Shown: positions 1 through 7,416 of the stretch, one piece after another | How the letters are laid out: every line of letters begins with the position of its first letter | Position numbering within the stretch: position 1 is the stretch's first letter | Assembly (NCBI RefSeq): GCF_029589495.1 | Contig: NZ_JAAIVF010000009.1 | Coordinates: forward strand, 1-62,367 | Length of the DNA stretch: 62,367 nucleotides | DNA from: Speluncibacter jeojiensis | Lineage (GTDB): Bacteria; Actinomycetota; Actinomycetes; Mycobacteriales; Mycobacteriaceae | Reading direction: 5' to 3' | The notes under the pieces: model-generated | Told to the model about the DNA's origin: nothing | The model's database searches: none | The model's input: the letters and a program-made list of their open reading frames with translations, nothing else | Translations under genes and position numbers: made by a program

Positions 1-25
1 CTACTCCCCAGCTAGGAGCTGACCT

Positions 26-472
26 ATGACCTACGCACCGAAGACCTGGGCAGATGGTCCGACCGGCGGGACGCCGATCAACGCGGCCGCCCTCAACCAC
101 ATGGAGCAGGGCATCGCGGACGCCTCGATAGAGCCATTGGCGATTGTCCTGCCACACAGCGCAGCTGAGACGGTCCGCAAGGTCGGCGCTGGCGCAATGG
201 CGATGGGCGCGCCAATGGAGTTCCCCGCCACCCTGCAACGCCACAAGGTGCGGCTAGCAACCGCGGACGCGTCCGGGTCGACGATCGTCGAGCTCCGCAA
301 GAATGGAACGGCGATCCCCGGAGCGACGGTCACGATCGTCGCGCCCGCCCTCAGCGCCGTGGTGACCGGCACCTGGCCCGTCGCCATCGACGACGTGATC
401 GTGCCTGTCGTGACGCAAGTCGGCGGCACACCCGGCAAGGGCCTGACGTCGAGCGTTGGGGGCGTGTCCTGA
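26..472 (+). CDS. Phage minor tail / fibre-type protein
   Basis: 148-aa protein. Residues about 8-31 carry the WADGPTGGTP...ALNHMEQGI signature that recurs at the N-terminus of many tail, fibre or collar-associated proteins of actinobacteriophages. The remainder is a beta-rich, Ala/Val/Thr-rich domain with a cue for ligand or particle binding but no catalytic motif. AGGAG eight bases before the ATG decides the start. The stop overlaps the next start (TGATG at 470-474), so the two genes are translationally coupled. It probably forms part of the virion tip; the exact structural role is not readable from sequence. Confidence 0.75.
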   Translation: MTYAPKTWADGPTGGTPINAAALNHMEQGIADASIEPLAIVLPHSAAETVRKVGAGAMAMGAPMEFPATLQRHKVRLATADASGSTIVELRKNGTAIPGATVTIVAPALSAVVTGTWPVAIDDVIVPVVTQVGGTPGKGLTSSVGGVS

Positions 473-897
473 TGCCGTACATCTACGTTGCCGCAGCTGG
501 CCCTGGTACCGTGCCGATGGGCATGTCCTACTCGGGTTCGGGCGGCACGAACAACAACAACAGCTGGGAAAAGACCGTCGGCTGGACTGCTATGCCGGCA
601 TATCCAGACACGGTCATCGTCACCGACTCACTCGCTCCCTCCGCTGGGCAGTTCACCATCGATGCGAAAACCACCCGCACTGATGCTGATGGCGGCTTCC
701 AGATGCGCGTGGTGGTCAGCGGGACCGTAGTCGCTACGTCTACGCCGGGAGGGAAGTCACAGACCGTCACCGCCACCGTCACAGTGAACGACGGCGACAA
801 GGTGTGGATGGAGCACTACACCGGTACCGCGCCCGTGTACGCACGTCCCGTGCTCACGGGAGCTGCGAACACTTACCTGACGATCACCCCCGCCTGA
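472..897 (+). CDS. Phage virion-associated beta-rich protein
   Basis: 141-aa protein coupled to the preceding tail gene. It has a Gly/Thr/Ser-rich N-terminus (GSGGTNNNN) and then about 100 residues of alternating hydrophobic/polar strands, ending in the type of short beta domain seen in phage head or tail decoration and fibre proteins (DGDKVWMEHYTG, YLTITPA). No signal peptide or membrane segment is visible. I cannot assign a family. Position directly after the fibre-type gene and before a strong terminator supports it as the last gene of a late structural operon. Confidence 0.65.
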   Translation: MPYIYVAAAGPGTVPMGMSYSGSGGTNNNNSWEKTVGWTAMPAYPDTVIVTDSLAPSAGQFTIDAKTTRTDADGGFQMRVVVSGTVVATSTPGGKSQTVTATVTVNDGDKVWMEHYTGTAPVYARPVLTGAANTYLTITPA

Positions 898-901
898 CCC
901 T

Positions 902-929
902 GGCCCCGCCGCACACCAGCGGCGGGGCC
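902..929 (+). terminator. Hairpin terminator after the late phage genes
   Basis: Perfect 11-bp GC stem (902-912 with 919-929) and a 6-base loop lie immediately after the stop of the tail-type gene, between it and the convergent acyltransferase gene. There is no long T tract, so this is a GC-type actinobacterial terminator and may work in both directions. Confidence 0.7.
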
Positions 930-950
930 TATCGGCGTCTCACAGGTCAG

Positions 951-2339
951 TCAGGCTGCGGCGTGTACCGCTGCGGCCAGTCGCGCGAAGGTGGACCGAA
1001 GCAGGCCCTCGTACCGGCCGAGGGTGGGCATGATCGCGGAGTCAACCGTGAAGGACAGCGAGATTCGGTCGCCGGCAGACGAAACGAAATGGGTCAACGC
1101 TTCACCATGGCAGATGGTGAGCACACCGAACCGGTCCACAATTCTGGCACCCATGAACTCACCGTCGGATACGCCGCCCGGAACATTCGAGACCATCGTG
1201 TTCCCGAACCCCGGCTTCGCCACCGGTTCGGTCCTTCGCCGCAAGCGGTCGCCAGTGCGACGGGTGATGAACGCTGGCACCAGCTGGGCGAGCGACCGCT
1301 GCTGCTCGAGGGCCGGGTGCGACTGGCGGGCCTTCTCGGATGCCGTGGACGTCTGGACGCGCCGCAGTCGCTCAACCGGGTCCCGTTCGTCTGAATGCAG
1401 GACTACGGAGCCGAGCGCGAATCGGTTCGCGTTCTGAACTGCGTCGTTCATCGCGATCGGCATGAGCGCGCCGAGTGAACCATCGACAGGGTTGCCGAGT
1501 TCATCAAGCAGCTCGGCGAGCGCGCCACCGACCACGGTCAGGATCGCGTCGTTCACGGTGCCGCCGGCCATACGGCCGATGTCGCGCACCTCCGTGAGGT
1601 CGAAGTGGACCAAGCCGACAGTGGGTGACCCCTGCAGCGGCCGGTTGAAGATGCTCGGTGGCGACGTGGCCGGAGGGGTCGCGAACTCGCCCCGCGCTAC
1701 CGCCCTCGCGGACCTGCGGGCGACAATCATCGCCCTGCCGATGGATCGTGCGAACTGTGCTGCCCTGCAGGGCAGTCGGAATGCGAGGCGCACGGCGCCG
1801 GCCATCTCTGTCTGCTGCCCGGACGCCCGCAGCCCCTCAACATTTCCGGTGAACACGGCCCGGCCGAATGCGGCAGTGGCGACCGCATCACCGACCGAGT
1901 GGTGGAACCTCAGCACTACGACGGTTGCACCGTCCGGGATGCCGTCACCGATGCCTCGCACACCGGTCATGACTGTCGCGTCCCACGGAGGCCTAGTCAG
2001 GTCCATTGGAGTTCCGACGAGGCTGCCGATGCGGGCCCTCGCATCGCACCAGTCGGCGACAGCTTCCACTGTGATCTGATCTCGCATATCGACCGTGTCG
2101 TCTGTGACCCATGCCGGATAGTCGATATCCGCCGCGGCACGTTGCAGGCGCCGGCGAGCGATCGGCAGCACCGCGACTCGTTCACTCAACCACTCCACGA
2201 CGGCGGCGTGTTCGACCACGGCCGGAGCGAAGACGTAGACGTCGATGATGTTCGCGGGTGACGCGTCCGTCTCGAGATAGATGTTCGCTGCATCTCGGGC
2301 CGCCAACCGCAGCGGCATGTCTCGTTCAGGCATCATCAT
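951..2339 (-). CDS. WS/DGAT-type acyltransferase (wax ester synthase / diacylglycerol acyltransferase family), element-borne
   Basis: 462-aa protein of the length usual for mycobacterial-type WS/DGAT enzymes, which esterify an acyl-CoA to a fatty alcohol or diacylglycerol at the inner membrane. The N-terminal half carries the acyltransferase motif at residues about 146-152 as HHSVGDA; the canonical form is HHxxxDG, so both histidines and the aspartate are kept but the glycine is Ala. The family blocks PPWD (about 117-120) and a C-terminal condensation-like domain with NTMVSNVPGG are present. Three Met codons cluster at the start; I took the first. It lies opposite to and just beyond the phage late genes, the usual place for a lysogenic-conversion gene. 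Substrate is unknown. Confidence 0.85.
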   Translation of the reverse strand: MMMPERDMPLRLAARDAANIYLETDASPANIIDVYVFAPAVVEHAAVVEWLSERVAVLPIARRRLQRAAADIDYPAWVTDDTVDMRDQITVEAVADWCDARARIGSLVGTPMDLTRPPWDATVMTGVRGIGDGIPDGATVVVLRFHHSVGDAVATAAFGRAVFTGNVEGLRASGQQTEMAGAVRLAFRLPCRAAQFARSIGRAMIVARRSARAVARGEFATPPATSPPSIFNRPLQGSPTVGLVHFDLTEVRDIGRMAGGTVNDAILTVVGGALAELLDELGNPVDGSLGALMPIAMNDAVQNANRFALGSVVLHSDERDPVERLRRVQTSTASEKARQSHPALEQQRSLAQLVPAFITRRTGDRLRRRTEPVAKPGFGNTMVSNVPGGVSDGEFMGARIVDRFGVLTICHGEALTHFVSSAGDRISLSFTVDSAIMPTLGRYEGLLRSTFARLAAAVHAAA

Positions 2340-2382
2340 GAGCCCATACCTATCAGACGCTCAGGCGTGTCACGAAATGCAT

Positions 2383-2547
2383 TCATTCACCCGAATGACA
2401 TGGAACCTGTGAGTCCAGCGCCGCGTCCAAACCCACATGGATGCAGACGACCGGGCCGCCGCGCGCGAGGCTGGCCACGACCCCGATGACCCAGCCGTAG
2501 CCGCGGCATTCGATCTTGTTGACCGGGTGCTCGGGCGACTCCGCCAC
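2383..2547 (-). CDS. Possible 54-aa protein, unknown
   Basis: A GTG-initiated frame encodes 54 residues with ordinary composition (VNKIECRGYGWVIGVVASLA, three Cys), unlike the Arg-rich shadows in the other frames. A ribosome binding site is weak (GAGA about 11 bases upstream). No family recognised. It could be the remnant of a larger phage gene. Confidence 0.3.
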   Translation of the reverse strand: MAESPEHPVNKIECRGYGWVIGVVASLARGGPVVCIHVGLDAALDSQVPCHSGE

Positions 2548-2755
2548 GGTCGGTATGGTCTCTCACGCGGGCCCGCACATCTTCACCGGTAGCGAACCGC
2601 AGACCCCGCCGTGCCTAACCCCGACGTGGCGCGGCGGGGCACGCAACATTGGCCGAACGGGCAGGGCTTGTGCTTTACTGAGGTTGCTAGCTGAGCTGGC
2701 CGCATGGCCAGGGTAGGTTAGCCGTCAAGGGGCACCCGCAAGGGTGCCCCTCTTA
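2548..2755. terminator. Element intergenic region with bidirectional hairpin at 2729-2750
   Basis: This stretch carries a 9-bp perfect stem with GCAA tetraloop at 2729-2750 followed by TCTT, placed just after the stop of the leftward DUF3800 gene. A looser GC inverted repeat lies near 2605-2640. I see no credible gene here. Confidence 0.6.
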
Positions 2756-3643
2756 CTATTTCGGGAACACGTAAAGGCCGTCGTTGCGGTCCTTCGTAAC
2801 CGACTTCACCTGCACATCAGCAATGATGTCCCACATCAACTCGTTGCAAATACGTGCCGTCCCACCGTTTCGCGGGCACGCCTTGGTAGACGCGGCATAC
2901 GCTGCCAGATCAGCCAACTGCACGAAGTATGACTGTTGCGAATCCCGCGGGCTCGGGTCCTCCACGAAAAGTGGCGCACTAGAACGCTGACCGGATGCCG
3001 TCCATGCCACCCGCCGGTATCGCCGGATCAGCTTGCGAATCTCGGCATCTTGACCTTGATCATGGACGATCATCACGGGCGCACCGGTCGATTCCGTCCG
3101 CTTCCTCAGCCGCTCGAGCAAATACCGCCATGCCATGTCTAGAACGTCTGTGTCACGCTTCCACAGTTTGTCCTTCCGGATCACAATCGCGAACGTGCCC
3201 GACGACACCCGATCTATGGCCCGCATATGTCGTTGATAGATATCCCGCATTTGACCATCGCCCAGACCCAAGTCGCGGTAGATCTTCTTCACTCCCGCAA
3301 TATGATTCGCCTTCGCCTCCTGCTGCATCGGCACCCCGTACTTCTGCTTTGTAGACCGGCGCATGCGAACCATGTAATCCAGTCGGTCACTCCAGTCGTC
3401 TACCGGAACGAGGACGCATCCAAGAGTGAACGTCTTCGTGCCCTTGCTCATGCCAACGTCCCCAGACTCGTCGATGTACGCAAACTCTGCAGTCGGCGAC
3501 TGGGCCGACAGTCTCATGCGGTCAAGGATCTCGACGGAAAACCCCGCCTGCGATGGATCTTGCTGTCCCCGCGACACTTCCGCTCGCTTCCATTCAGCCA
3601 TATACGGAACGAGTCGGCTCATACGCATGCGGACGGCCACCAC
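2756..3643 (-). CDS. DUF3800 domain protein
   Basis: 295 aa in the reading used. The DUF3800 hallmarks are visible: YIDESGD at about residues 56-62, an internal VHDQGQD block, and near the C-terminus YFVQLADLAAYAAS. This family has an RNase H-like fold with acidic active-site residues (D58, D206 region and D near the QLAD block) and is common on phages, plasmids and defence islands; its biochemical role is not established. The GTG at 3643 has GAGGA five bases upstream, which favours it. An internal ATG at 3517 would remove a 42-residue extension and fit the family's usual length better. Confidence 0.85.
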   Translation of the reverse strand: MVAVRMRMSRLVPYMAEWKRAEVSRGQQDPSQAGFSVEILDRMRLSAQSPTAEFAYIDESGDVGMSKGTKTFTLGCVLVPVDDWSDRLDYMVRMRRSTKQKYGVPMQQEAKANHIAGVKKIYRDLGLGDGQMRDIYQRHMRAIDRVSSGTFAIVIRKDKLWKRDTDVLDMAWRYLLERLRKRTESTGAPVMIVHDQGQDAEIRKLIRRYRRVAWTASGQRSSAPLFVEDPSPRDSQQSYFVQLADLAAYAASTKACPRNGGTARICNELMWDIIADVQVKSVTKDRNDGLYVFPK

Positions 3644-3842
3644 CGCATCCTCACGCCGAGAGTTGCATTAGGCGCGAGTTCACGTAGGCTGCGGGATGTC
3701 CGACCAAGACACTTCCGAGCCCTGCTGGAGTCCGCTCCGGCAGGGCCTCGGCGTTTCCGGGCCAGTTGTCTGCTGGCCTGTTGGTCGAGTCTAATAGGCC
3801 AGGTATGTCCGAACATGCTGCAGACATGCACACCGGGTCGAA

Positions 3843-4025
3843 CTATCCAGGCACATCCCAGATCACCGCGTCGCACACCTGGCACCGCCACACACGGCAC
3901 GGGACTGGCCGTAGGTTGTCCCATCCCACCAAGACGGTGCCGCACTCGAGCCGGTGGCCGTTCGGGCAGCACGCCGGCATCCGCTCGACAGCGCCGCCGT
4001 CGGTCCGATACCAGCGCTCGACCAT
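3843..4025 (-). CDS. Small zinc-ribbon protein
   Basis: 60 aa. It contains two cysteine knuckles, CCPNGHRL near the N-terminus and CRVWRCQVC near the C-terminus, spaced as a rubredoxin-like zinc ribbon. Proteins of this type are frequent in actinophage genomes. The ATG at 4025 has GAGGT seven bases upstream; a GTG at 4034 in the same frame is the alternative. The roughly 200 bases between this gene and DUF3800 hold no convincing gene. Function is unknown; nucleic-acid binding is an inference from the fold. Confidence 0.6.
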   Translation of the reverse strand: MVERWYRTDGGAVERMPACCPNGHRLECGTVLVGWDNLRPVPCRVWRCQVCDAVIWDVPG

Positions 4026-4126
4026 GCCCACCACCTCGTGTGAGTGCGGCGACCCCGCTTCCCTCAGAGCCGCCGCAGAACGAGCCTAACGCATGACCCG
4101 AACATATGTTCGGAACAGTCGCGATC

Positions 4127-4615
4127 TCAGCGACAGATGGTGTTCCAGGCGGCGTCGACGATTCCGGCGGCCTGGCGTGGAGTGATGGTGAGGTTGTACT
4201 CGCGGGCGAATGTGGGCACGGTCTGCGCGATCATCTCGGTCTCGCCCATGCCGGCGTTCTTGGCTGCGCAGACGCCGATGGCGTAGCCGCCGGCGGTGCT
4301 GACTGCGTCATCCGTGGTCAGGGGCCACACGGTGTTGACGCGGGTCAGGTAGGTGTCGCCGTGGTCGCCGAGCATCGCGGCGGTGACGTCCCAGTTGTCG
4401 GGGCGTGGTCCGGCGGGTGCGTCGGTGTGCGTCTCGCCCGCGACGGCCGGGGTCTGCGCCGCATCGGTGGTGGCAGGTGTAGCGGTGGAGCTGGCGCGCG
4501 CAGCCGTGTTCGCGGTGCCGGAGACTGCAGCGTTCGCGGGATCGTTGGTGCCGCACCCGGCGGTGAGGAGCAGCACTGCGGCTGCGACGGTCACATAGAT
4601 GCTGGTCCTGGTCAT
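4127..4615 (-). CDS. DUF732-like secreted lipoprotein of the element
   Basis: 162 aa. Lipoprotein signal: a hydrophobic stretch and lipobox LTAGC put the acylated Cys at residue 21. A Thr/Ala-rich linker follows (to about 70). The C-terminal half has the DUF732 pattern of two conserved Cys (GVCAAK at about 114-119 and TICR at the end) with an YLTRVN...Y.IG.C helix pair. DUF732 proteins are abundant mycobacterial exported proteins of unknown role. Its ATG overlaps the stop of the upstream membrane-protein gene (ATGA at 4612-4615), so the two are coupled. In a prophage, a surface lipoprotein plus membrane protein suggests superinfection exclusion, which is inference only. Confidence 0.75.
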   Translation of the reverse strand: MTRTSIYVTVAAAVLLLTAGCGTNDPANAAVSGTANTAARASSTATPATTDAAQTPAVAGETHTDAPAGPRPDNWDVTAAMLGDHGDTYLTRVNTVWPLTTDDAVSTAGGYAIGVCAAKNAGMGETEMIAQTVPTFAREYNLTITPRQAAGIVDAAWNTICR

Positions 4616-5151
4616 GCTCGTCCTGCCTCGTCGGTGGACTGAACCTCGTGCGGCGGCTGGTACTGGCCGTATGTGCCGATGGGATTGTCCTGCAGGTACA
4701 TCTGGTGTTCGTACTCGGCGCGCGCCGAAACCTGCGCCGCGTCGGCGGCTTGGTCGGCGCGTCGCCACTTCACGAGAAGGCCGGCGCACACGGCCACAAT
4801 CACGACGGCCAGAGCGGCCGACCCGAAGTCGCCGGATGTGAGGGTGCCGAATCCGCCGACGGCGAAGAACCCGCCGATGCCCCAGGCGAGTGGCTTCTTG
4901 TGTGCACGCGCCCAGGCAGCCGGGTCGGTTGCATCGGCGGGCTGCCTGCTGCCGCTGGCACCGTTGGCCAGTGTGGTTGCTCTCCCACCGCGGACCATCG
5001 TGATGATGACGCGCACGGGCCACAAAAAGATCAAGGCCATGATCTTCAGTGCCCACCATCCGCCTCTGAGAACGATGATCGGTAGAACAGTGAATAGACC
5101 GATGAAGCCGTTGACTGCGGCTCGCTCGGCACGGTAGCCGATGTATCCCAC
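4612..5151 (-). CDS. Membrane protein, unknown, coupled to lipoprotein
   Basis: 179 aa. Predicted membrane segments by eye are residues about 15-30 and 36-53, then 89-104 and 110-126. A central polar loop contains RGGRATTLANGAS. The C-terminal tail of about 50 residues is cytoplasmic-looking and Gln/Tyr-rich (DNPIGTYGQYQPP). No family recognised. It is the first gene of a two-gene unit with the DUF732-like lipoprotein (ATGA overlap). The 158 bases upstream contain the terminator of the next gene and presumably the promoter. Confidence 0.65.
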   Translation of the reverse strand: MGYIGYRAERAAVNGFIGLFTVLPIIVLRGGWWALKIMALIFLWPVRVIITMVRGGRATTLANGASGSRQPADATDPAAWARAHKKPLAWGIGGFFAVGGFGTLTSGDFGSAALAVVIVAVCAGLLVKWRRADQAADAAQVSARAEYEHQMYLQDNPIGTYGQYQPPHEVQSTDEAGRA

Positions 5152-5272
5152 TGCGTCTCCCCTGTGTCGAATTGGTCAGGGTGGTGTACCACACAGATGA
5201 TCATGTCGGTCGAACGGCCGACAGTTTCTGTCGCGTCGGGTCGTCCGGACCTGGGTGCTGCCGGATCTGCGT

Positions 5273-5299
5273 CGGGCCCGCGTCGGTCTCGCGGGCCCG
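5273..5299 (-). terminator. Hairpin terminator after DUF2637 gene
   Basis: Perfect 10-bp stem (CGGGCCCGCG and its complement) with a 7-base loop, 11 bases beyond the stop of the leftward DUF2637 gene. Confidence 0.65.
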
Positions 5300-5309
5300 G
5301 CGCGTTGGA

Positions 5310-6095
5310 CTACTGGCCCACTGCGACGAGTGCCGGCGGCGCGTCGGCGGCCTTGCGCCACCGTCGCACCGTCGCCTCGGAGGTGCCGACCGCGAGCGCG
5401 ACGGCGCGTTGCGACATGTCGGTGGTGTCGAGGAGGTGGAGTGCCCTGTCGCGCGGGCTTTGCGACGCGTCGCGGTCGGTTGCGTCGTGCGTCGCCTCGA
5501 GGTCGAACAGTGCGACGGCGGGGTGCGTCACGGTGCGTTCTGGCTGGCCGTCACGGGTGTCGCACTCGGTCTCGGCGGTCTGCTTGTTACGAATGGCGGC
5601 AGGTGCCGGCGCGTCCTCGGTGGTCGGTGCTGGTGCGTCTGGTCGCGTCGGCGCAGCGGCATCTGTCGCGTTGGCATCGGTCGTCGCGTCGGCTGCGTCC
5701 CGACGCAGTTGCACCGCGAGGTGCGGTGCGACGAGCAGACACAGCGGCGGCACGACCGCGACGACCGCACCCGCCCACCCGGGCAGCGGACCGGCGGGCA
5801 GGAGGTGCGCCGCCGCACCCGCCACGACCGACACCGTCGTCGCGGCGCCGAGAAGCGACCACGCGTAGGTGCGGCGCGCGCGCAGCCGCATCACCGCGAC
5901 CGTCGCGACGACCGCCAGGCCGTCAACGACGAACGGCCACGTGTGCGCCATGAGCGGCGAGTAGCCGGCGCGGCCGGCCAGCGCGGCGAGGTTCGAGTAC
6001 GAGAGCGCAAACGCAAGCAGTGCGATGCCGGCGGTCGCGGCGGCGTGCAGGTTGCAGGTCGCGGCGGCCGCGGTGGTGCGCAGTTGGCGGATCAT
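5310..6095 (-). CDS. DUF2637 membrane protein with C-terminal helix-turn-helix
   Basis: 261 aa. The N-terminal half (about 15-130) is four hydrophobic segments with the DUF2637 pattern (ALSYSNLAALA, LMAHTWPFVVDGLAVVAT). This family includes SpdB-like proteins of actinobacterial conjugative plasmids and integrative elements. An Ala/Asp/Thr-rich linker leads to a C-terminal HTH of about 45 residues (RDRALHLLDTTDMSQRAVAL...SEATVRRWRKAADAP) that looks DNA-binding. The fusion suggests a membrane-tethered DNA-binding protein in replication, partition or transfer. Its start overlaps the stop of the preceding small gene by ATGA (6092-6095). Confidence 0.85.
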   Translation of the reverse strand: MIRQLRTTAAAATCNLHAAATAGIALLAFALSYSNLAALAGRAGYSPLMAHTWPFVVDGLAVVATVAVMRLRARRTYAWSLLGAATTVSVVAGAAAHLLPAGPLPGWAGAVVAVVPPLCLLVAPHLAVQLRRDAADATTDANATDAAAPTRPDAPAPTTEDAPAPAAIRNKQTAETECDTRDGQPERTVTHPAVALFDLEATHDATDRDASQSPRDRALHLLDTTDMSQRAVALAVGTSEATVRRWRKAADAPPALVAVGQ

Positions 6096-6346
6096 CGGCC
6101 GGACTCCTCGGCGTAGAAGCGGTCAGCGAGGGCGCGGATGTCGTCCTCGATCGCCCACAGGGCACGCGCGTAGGAACGTGCCGCGGTCTGGCCGGGAGTG
6201 TGGGTCTCGGTGCACAGGCGGATGCGGGAGTCGTCGAGGAGCGCGCGGAGCTGGTCCGCGATGCTCGGCTGGCCCGTGGTGAGACCGGCTGTCGTGGTGC
6301 AGCTGGTGGTGGCTCTGGTGTGGTCGGTTCGTGAGAGGATGTTCAT
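6092..6346 (-). CDS. Small element protein, unknown
   Basis: 84 aa from the ATG at 6346, which has AGGAAGG about 10 bases upstream; an in-frame GTG at 6391 gives a 99-aa version. The C-terminal half is helical and charged (ALWAIEDDIRALADRFYAEESGR), and the N-terminal part Thr-rich. No family recognised. It sits in a tight leftward unit between the winged-helix gene and DUF2637 (ATGA overlap with the latter), so probably acts with them in replication or its control. Confidence 0.6.
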   Translation of the reverse strand: MNILSRTDHTRATTSCTTTAGLTTGQPSIADQLRALLDDSRIRLCTETHTPGQTAARSYARALWAIEDDIRALADRFYAEESGR

Positions 6347-6422
6347 GCCGGGAGTGCCTTCCTGGTCGGCCCCTCGCAGGTCTCTGACCACCTGCGGGGG
6401 GATTCTTTTTGGGTTGGGCTGG

Positions 6423-7346
6423 TTAGCGGTTGGGGTGGCAGTCGGGGCAGCGGACTGCCTGGCCGAGTTCGTTGTCGTCGAGCCAGCCGTGGTCGCAGTC
6501 GTCGCGCGTGCACTCGGGTCGCGGCGCCTGCGCGGCTGCGGGGATGGGCTTGGCGAGCCACGCTCCGATCCAGGCTTGGGCGAAGCGGGCCGGGTTGGTG
6601 TCGCGGTGCAGTGTGATGGCGGTGTCGACGAGCGGCTTGGTGCCGTGGACGTCGACGAGGCGGGCGATCGTGAGGACGTGTTCGCCGGTGAGCCGGTCCC
6701 AGCGGGCGCCGAGCCCGGCGTCGCGGATGGCTTCGCGGAGTTCGTCGACGCGCTGCCTGGACGGGTCGAGGTCTTCGTCGGTCATGGACGCTGCCGCTGC
6801 TGCCGCCGAGTCGACCATCCACGACTGGTCGGTCGTCGCGCCCGGGGCAGCTGGTGGTTCTTGGTGGTTCATTGATGGTTCGGGTGCCACCGGCGCCAGG
6901 GTTGGGGTGTCACCAGCGCCAGGGTTGGTGATCGCGGATGCCAGGGTTACAACGTCAACCCGGTCGATTTGACCGGGTTCGGAATCGGCCCTGTGGATAG
7001 ACATTGTTCCCGCAGGTGAGGGCGTGTTCTCGTCGCCGCGGTACGGCGAGTTATCCCCAACCCGGTCGATCTGACCGGGTTGCCTGCGCATGATGATCCG
7101 GTACCGGTTCGAAGTGCGGCCGTTCGACGCGGTCATGCGCACGACGATGCCGGCGCGTTCGAGCGCGCGGACGTGGCGGCGGGCGGTGGTTTCGGAGCAG
7201 CGGGCCCGGCGGGCGATGCTCTCGACGGCGGGCCAGCACAGGCCGGTGTCGTCGGCCCAGTCAGCCAGGCACAGCAGCACGAGGGCCTGTGTGGAGTCGG
7301 TGACGGGCGCTTCGTCGAGTGCCCAGGACATGAGTCGAATACTCAT
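6423..7346 (-). CDS. Winged-helix replication-initiator-type protein
   Basis: 307 aa. Residues 1-90 form a helix-turn-helix domain (MSWALDEAPV..., CWPAVESIARRARCSETTARRH, NRYRI) of the kind found at the N-terminus of RepA/DnaD-like initiators of phages and plasmids. A Pro/Ala-rich linker (about 100-185), a helical domain (about 186-270) and a C-terminal zinc-binding tail with CTRDDCDHGW and CPDCHPNR follow. The frame remains open for 600 bases upstream, but that part is a shadow of the permease, so I chose the ATG at 7346 with GGGGAA upstream. It is the last element gene before the broken permease. The linker region contains a Gly-Gln-Ile-Asp-Arg-Val repeat (twice). Confidence 0.75.
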   Translation of the reverse strand: MSIRLMSWALDEAPVTDSTQALVLLCLADWADDTGLCWPAVESIARRARCSETTARRHVRALERAGIVVRMTASNGRTSNRYRIIMRRQPGQIDRVGDNSPYRGDENTPSPAGTMSIHRADSEPGQIDRVDVVTLASAITNPGAGDTPTLAPVAPEPSMNHQEPPAAPGATTDQSWMVDSAAAAAASMTDEDLDPSRQRVDELREAIRDAGLGARWDRLTGEHVLTIARLVDVHGTKPLVDTAITLHRDTNPARFAQAWIGAWLAKPIPAAAQAPRPECTRDDCDHGWLDDNELGQAVRCPDCHPNR

Positions 7347-7416
7347 CGCGATGTTCCCCAAGGTGTACAGGGCGGCCTCGTGGTGGTGCACGAGGTCACC
7401 CGCCGATAAAAACGGA
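7347..7416. other. Probable element/chromosome junction (attachment-site region)
   Basis: Between the start of the last element gene and the point where permease-like coding begins (about 7413, after an in-frame TAA at 7407) there are only 70 bases. The junction includes an inverted repeat around GGTGGTGCACGAGG (7381-7395). The exact core cannot be set without the left end. Confidence 0.5.

Noticed and set aside
3696-3791. 31-codon rightward ORF between DUF3800 and the zinc ribbon
   Set aside because: It has a start and weak GCGGG box but no conserved features; too little to support.
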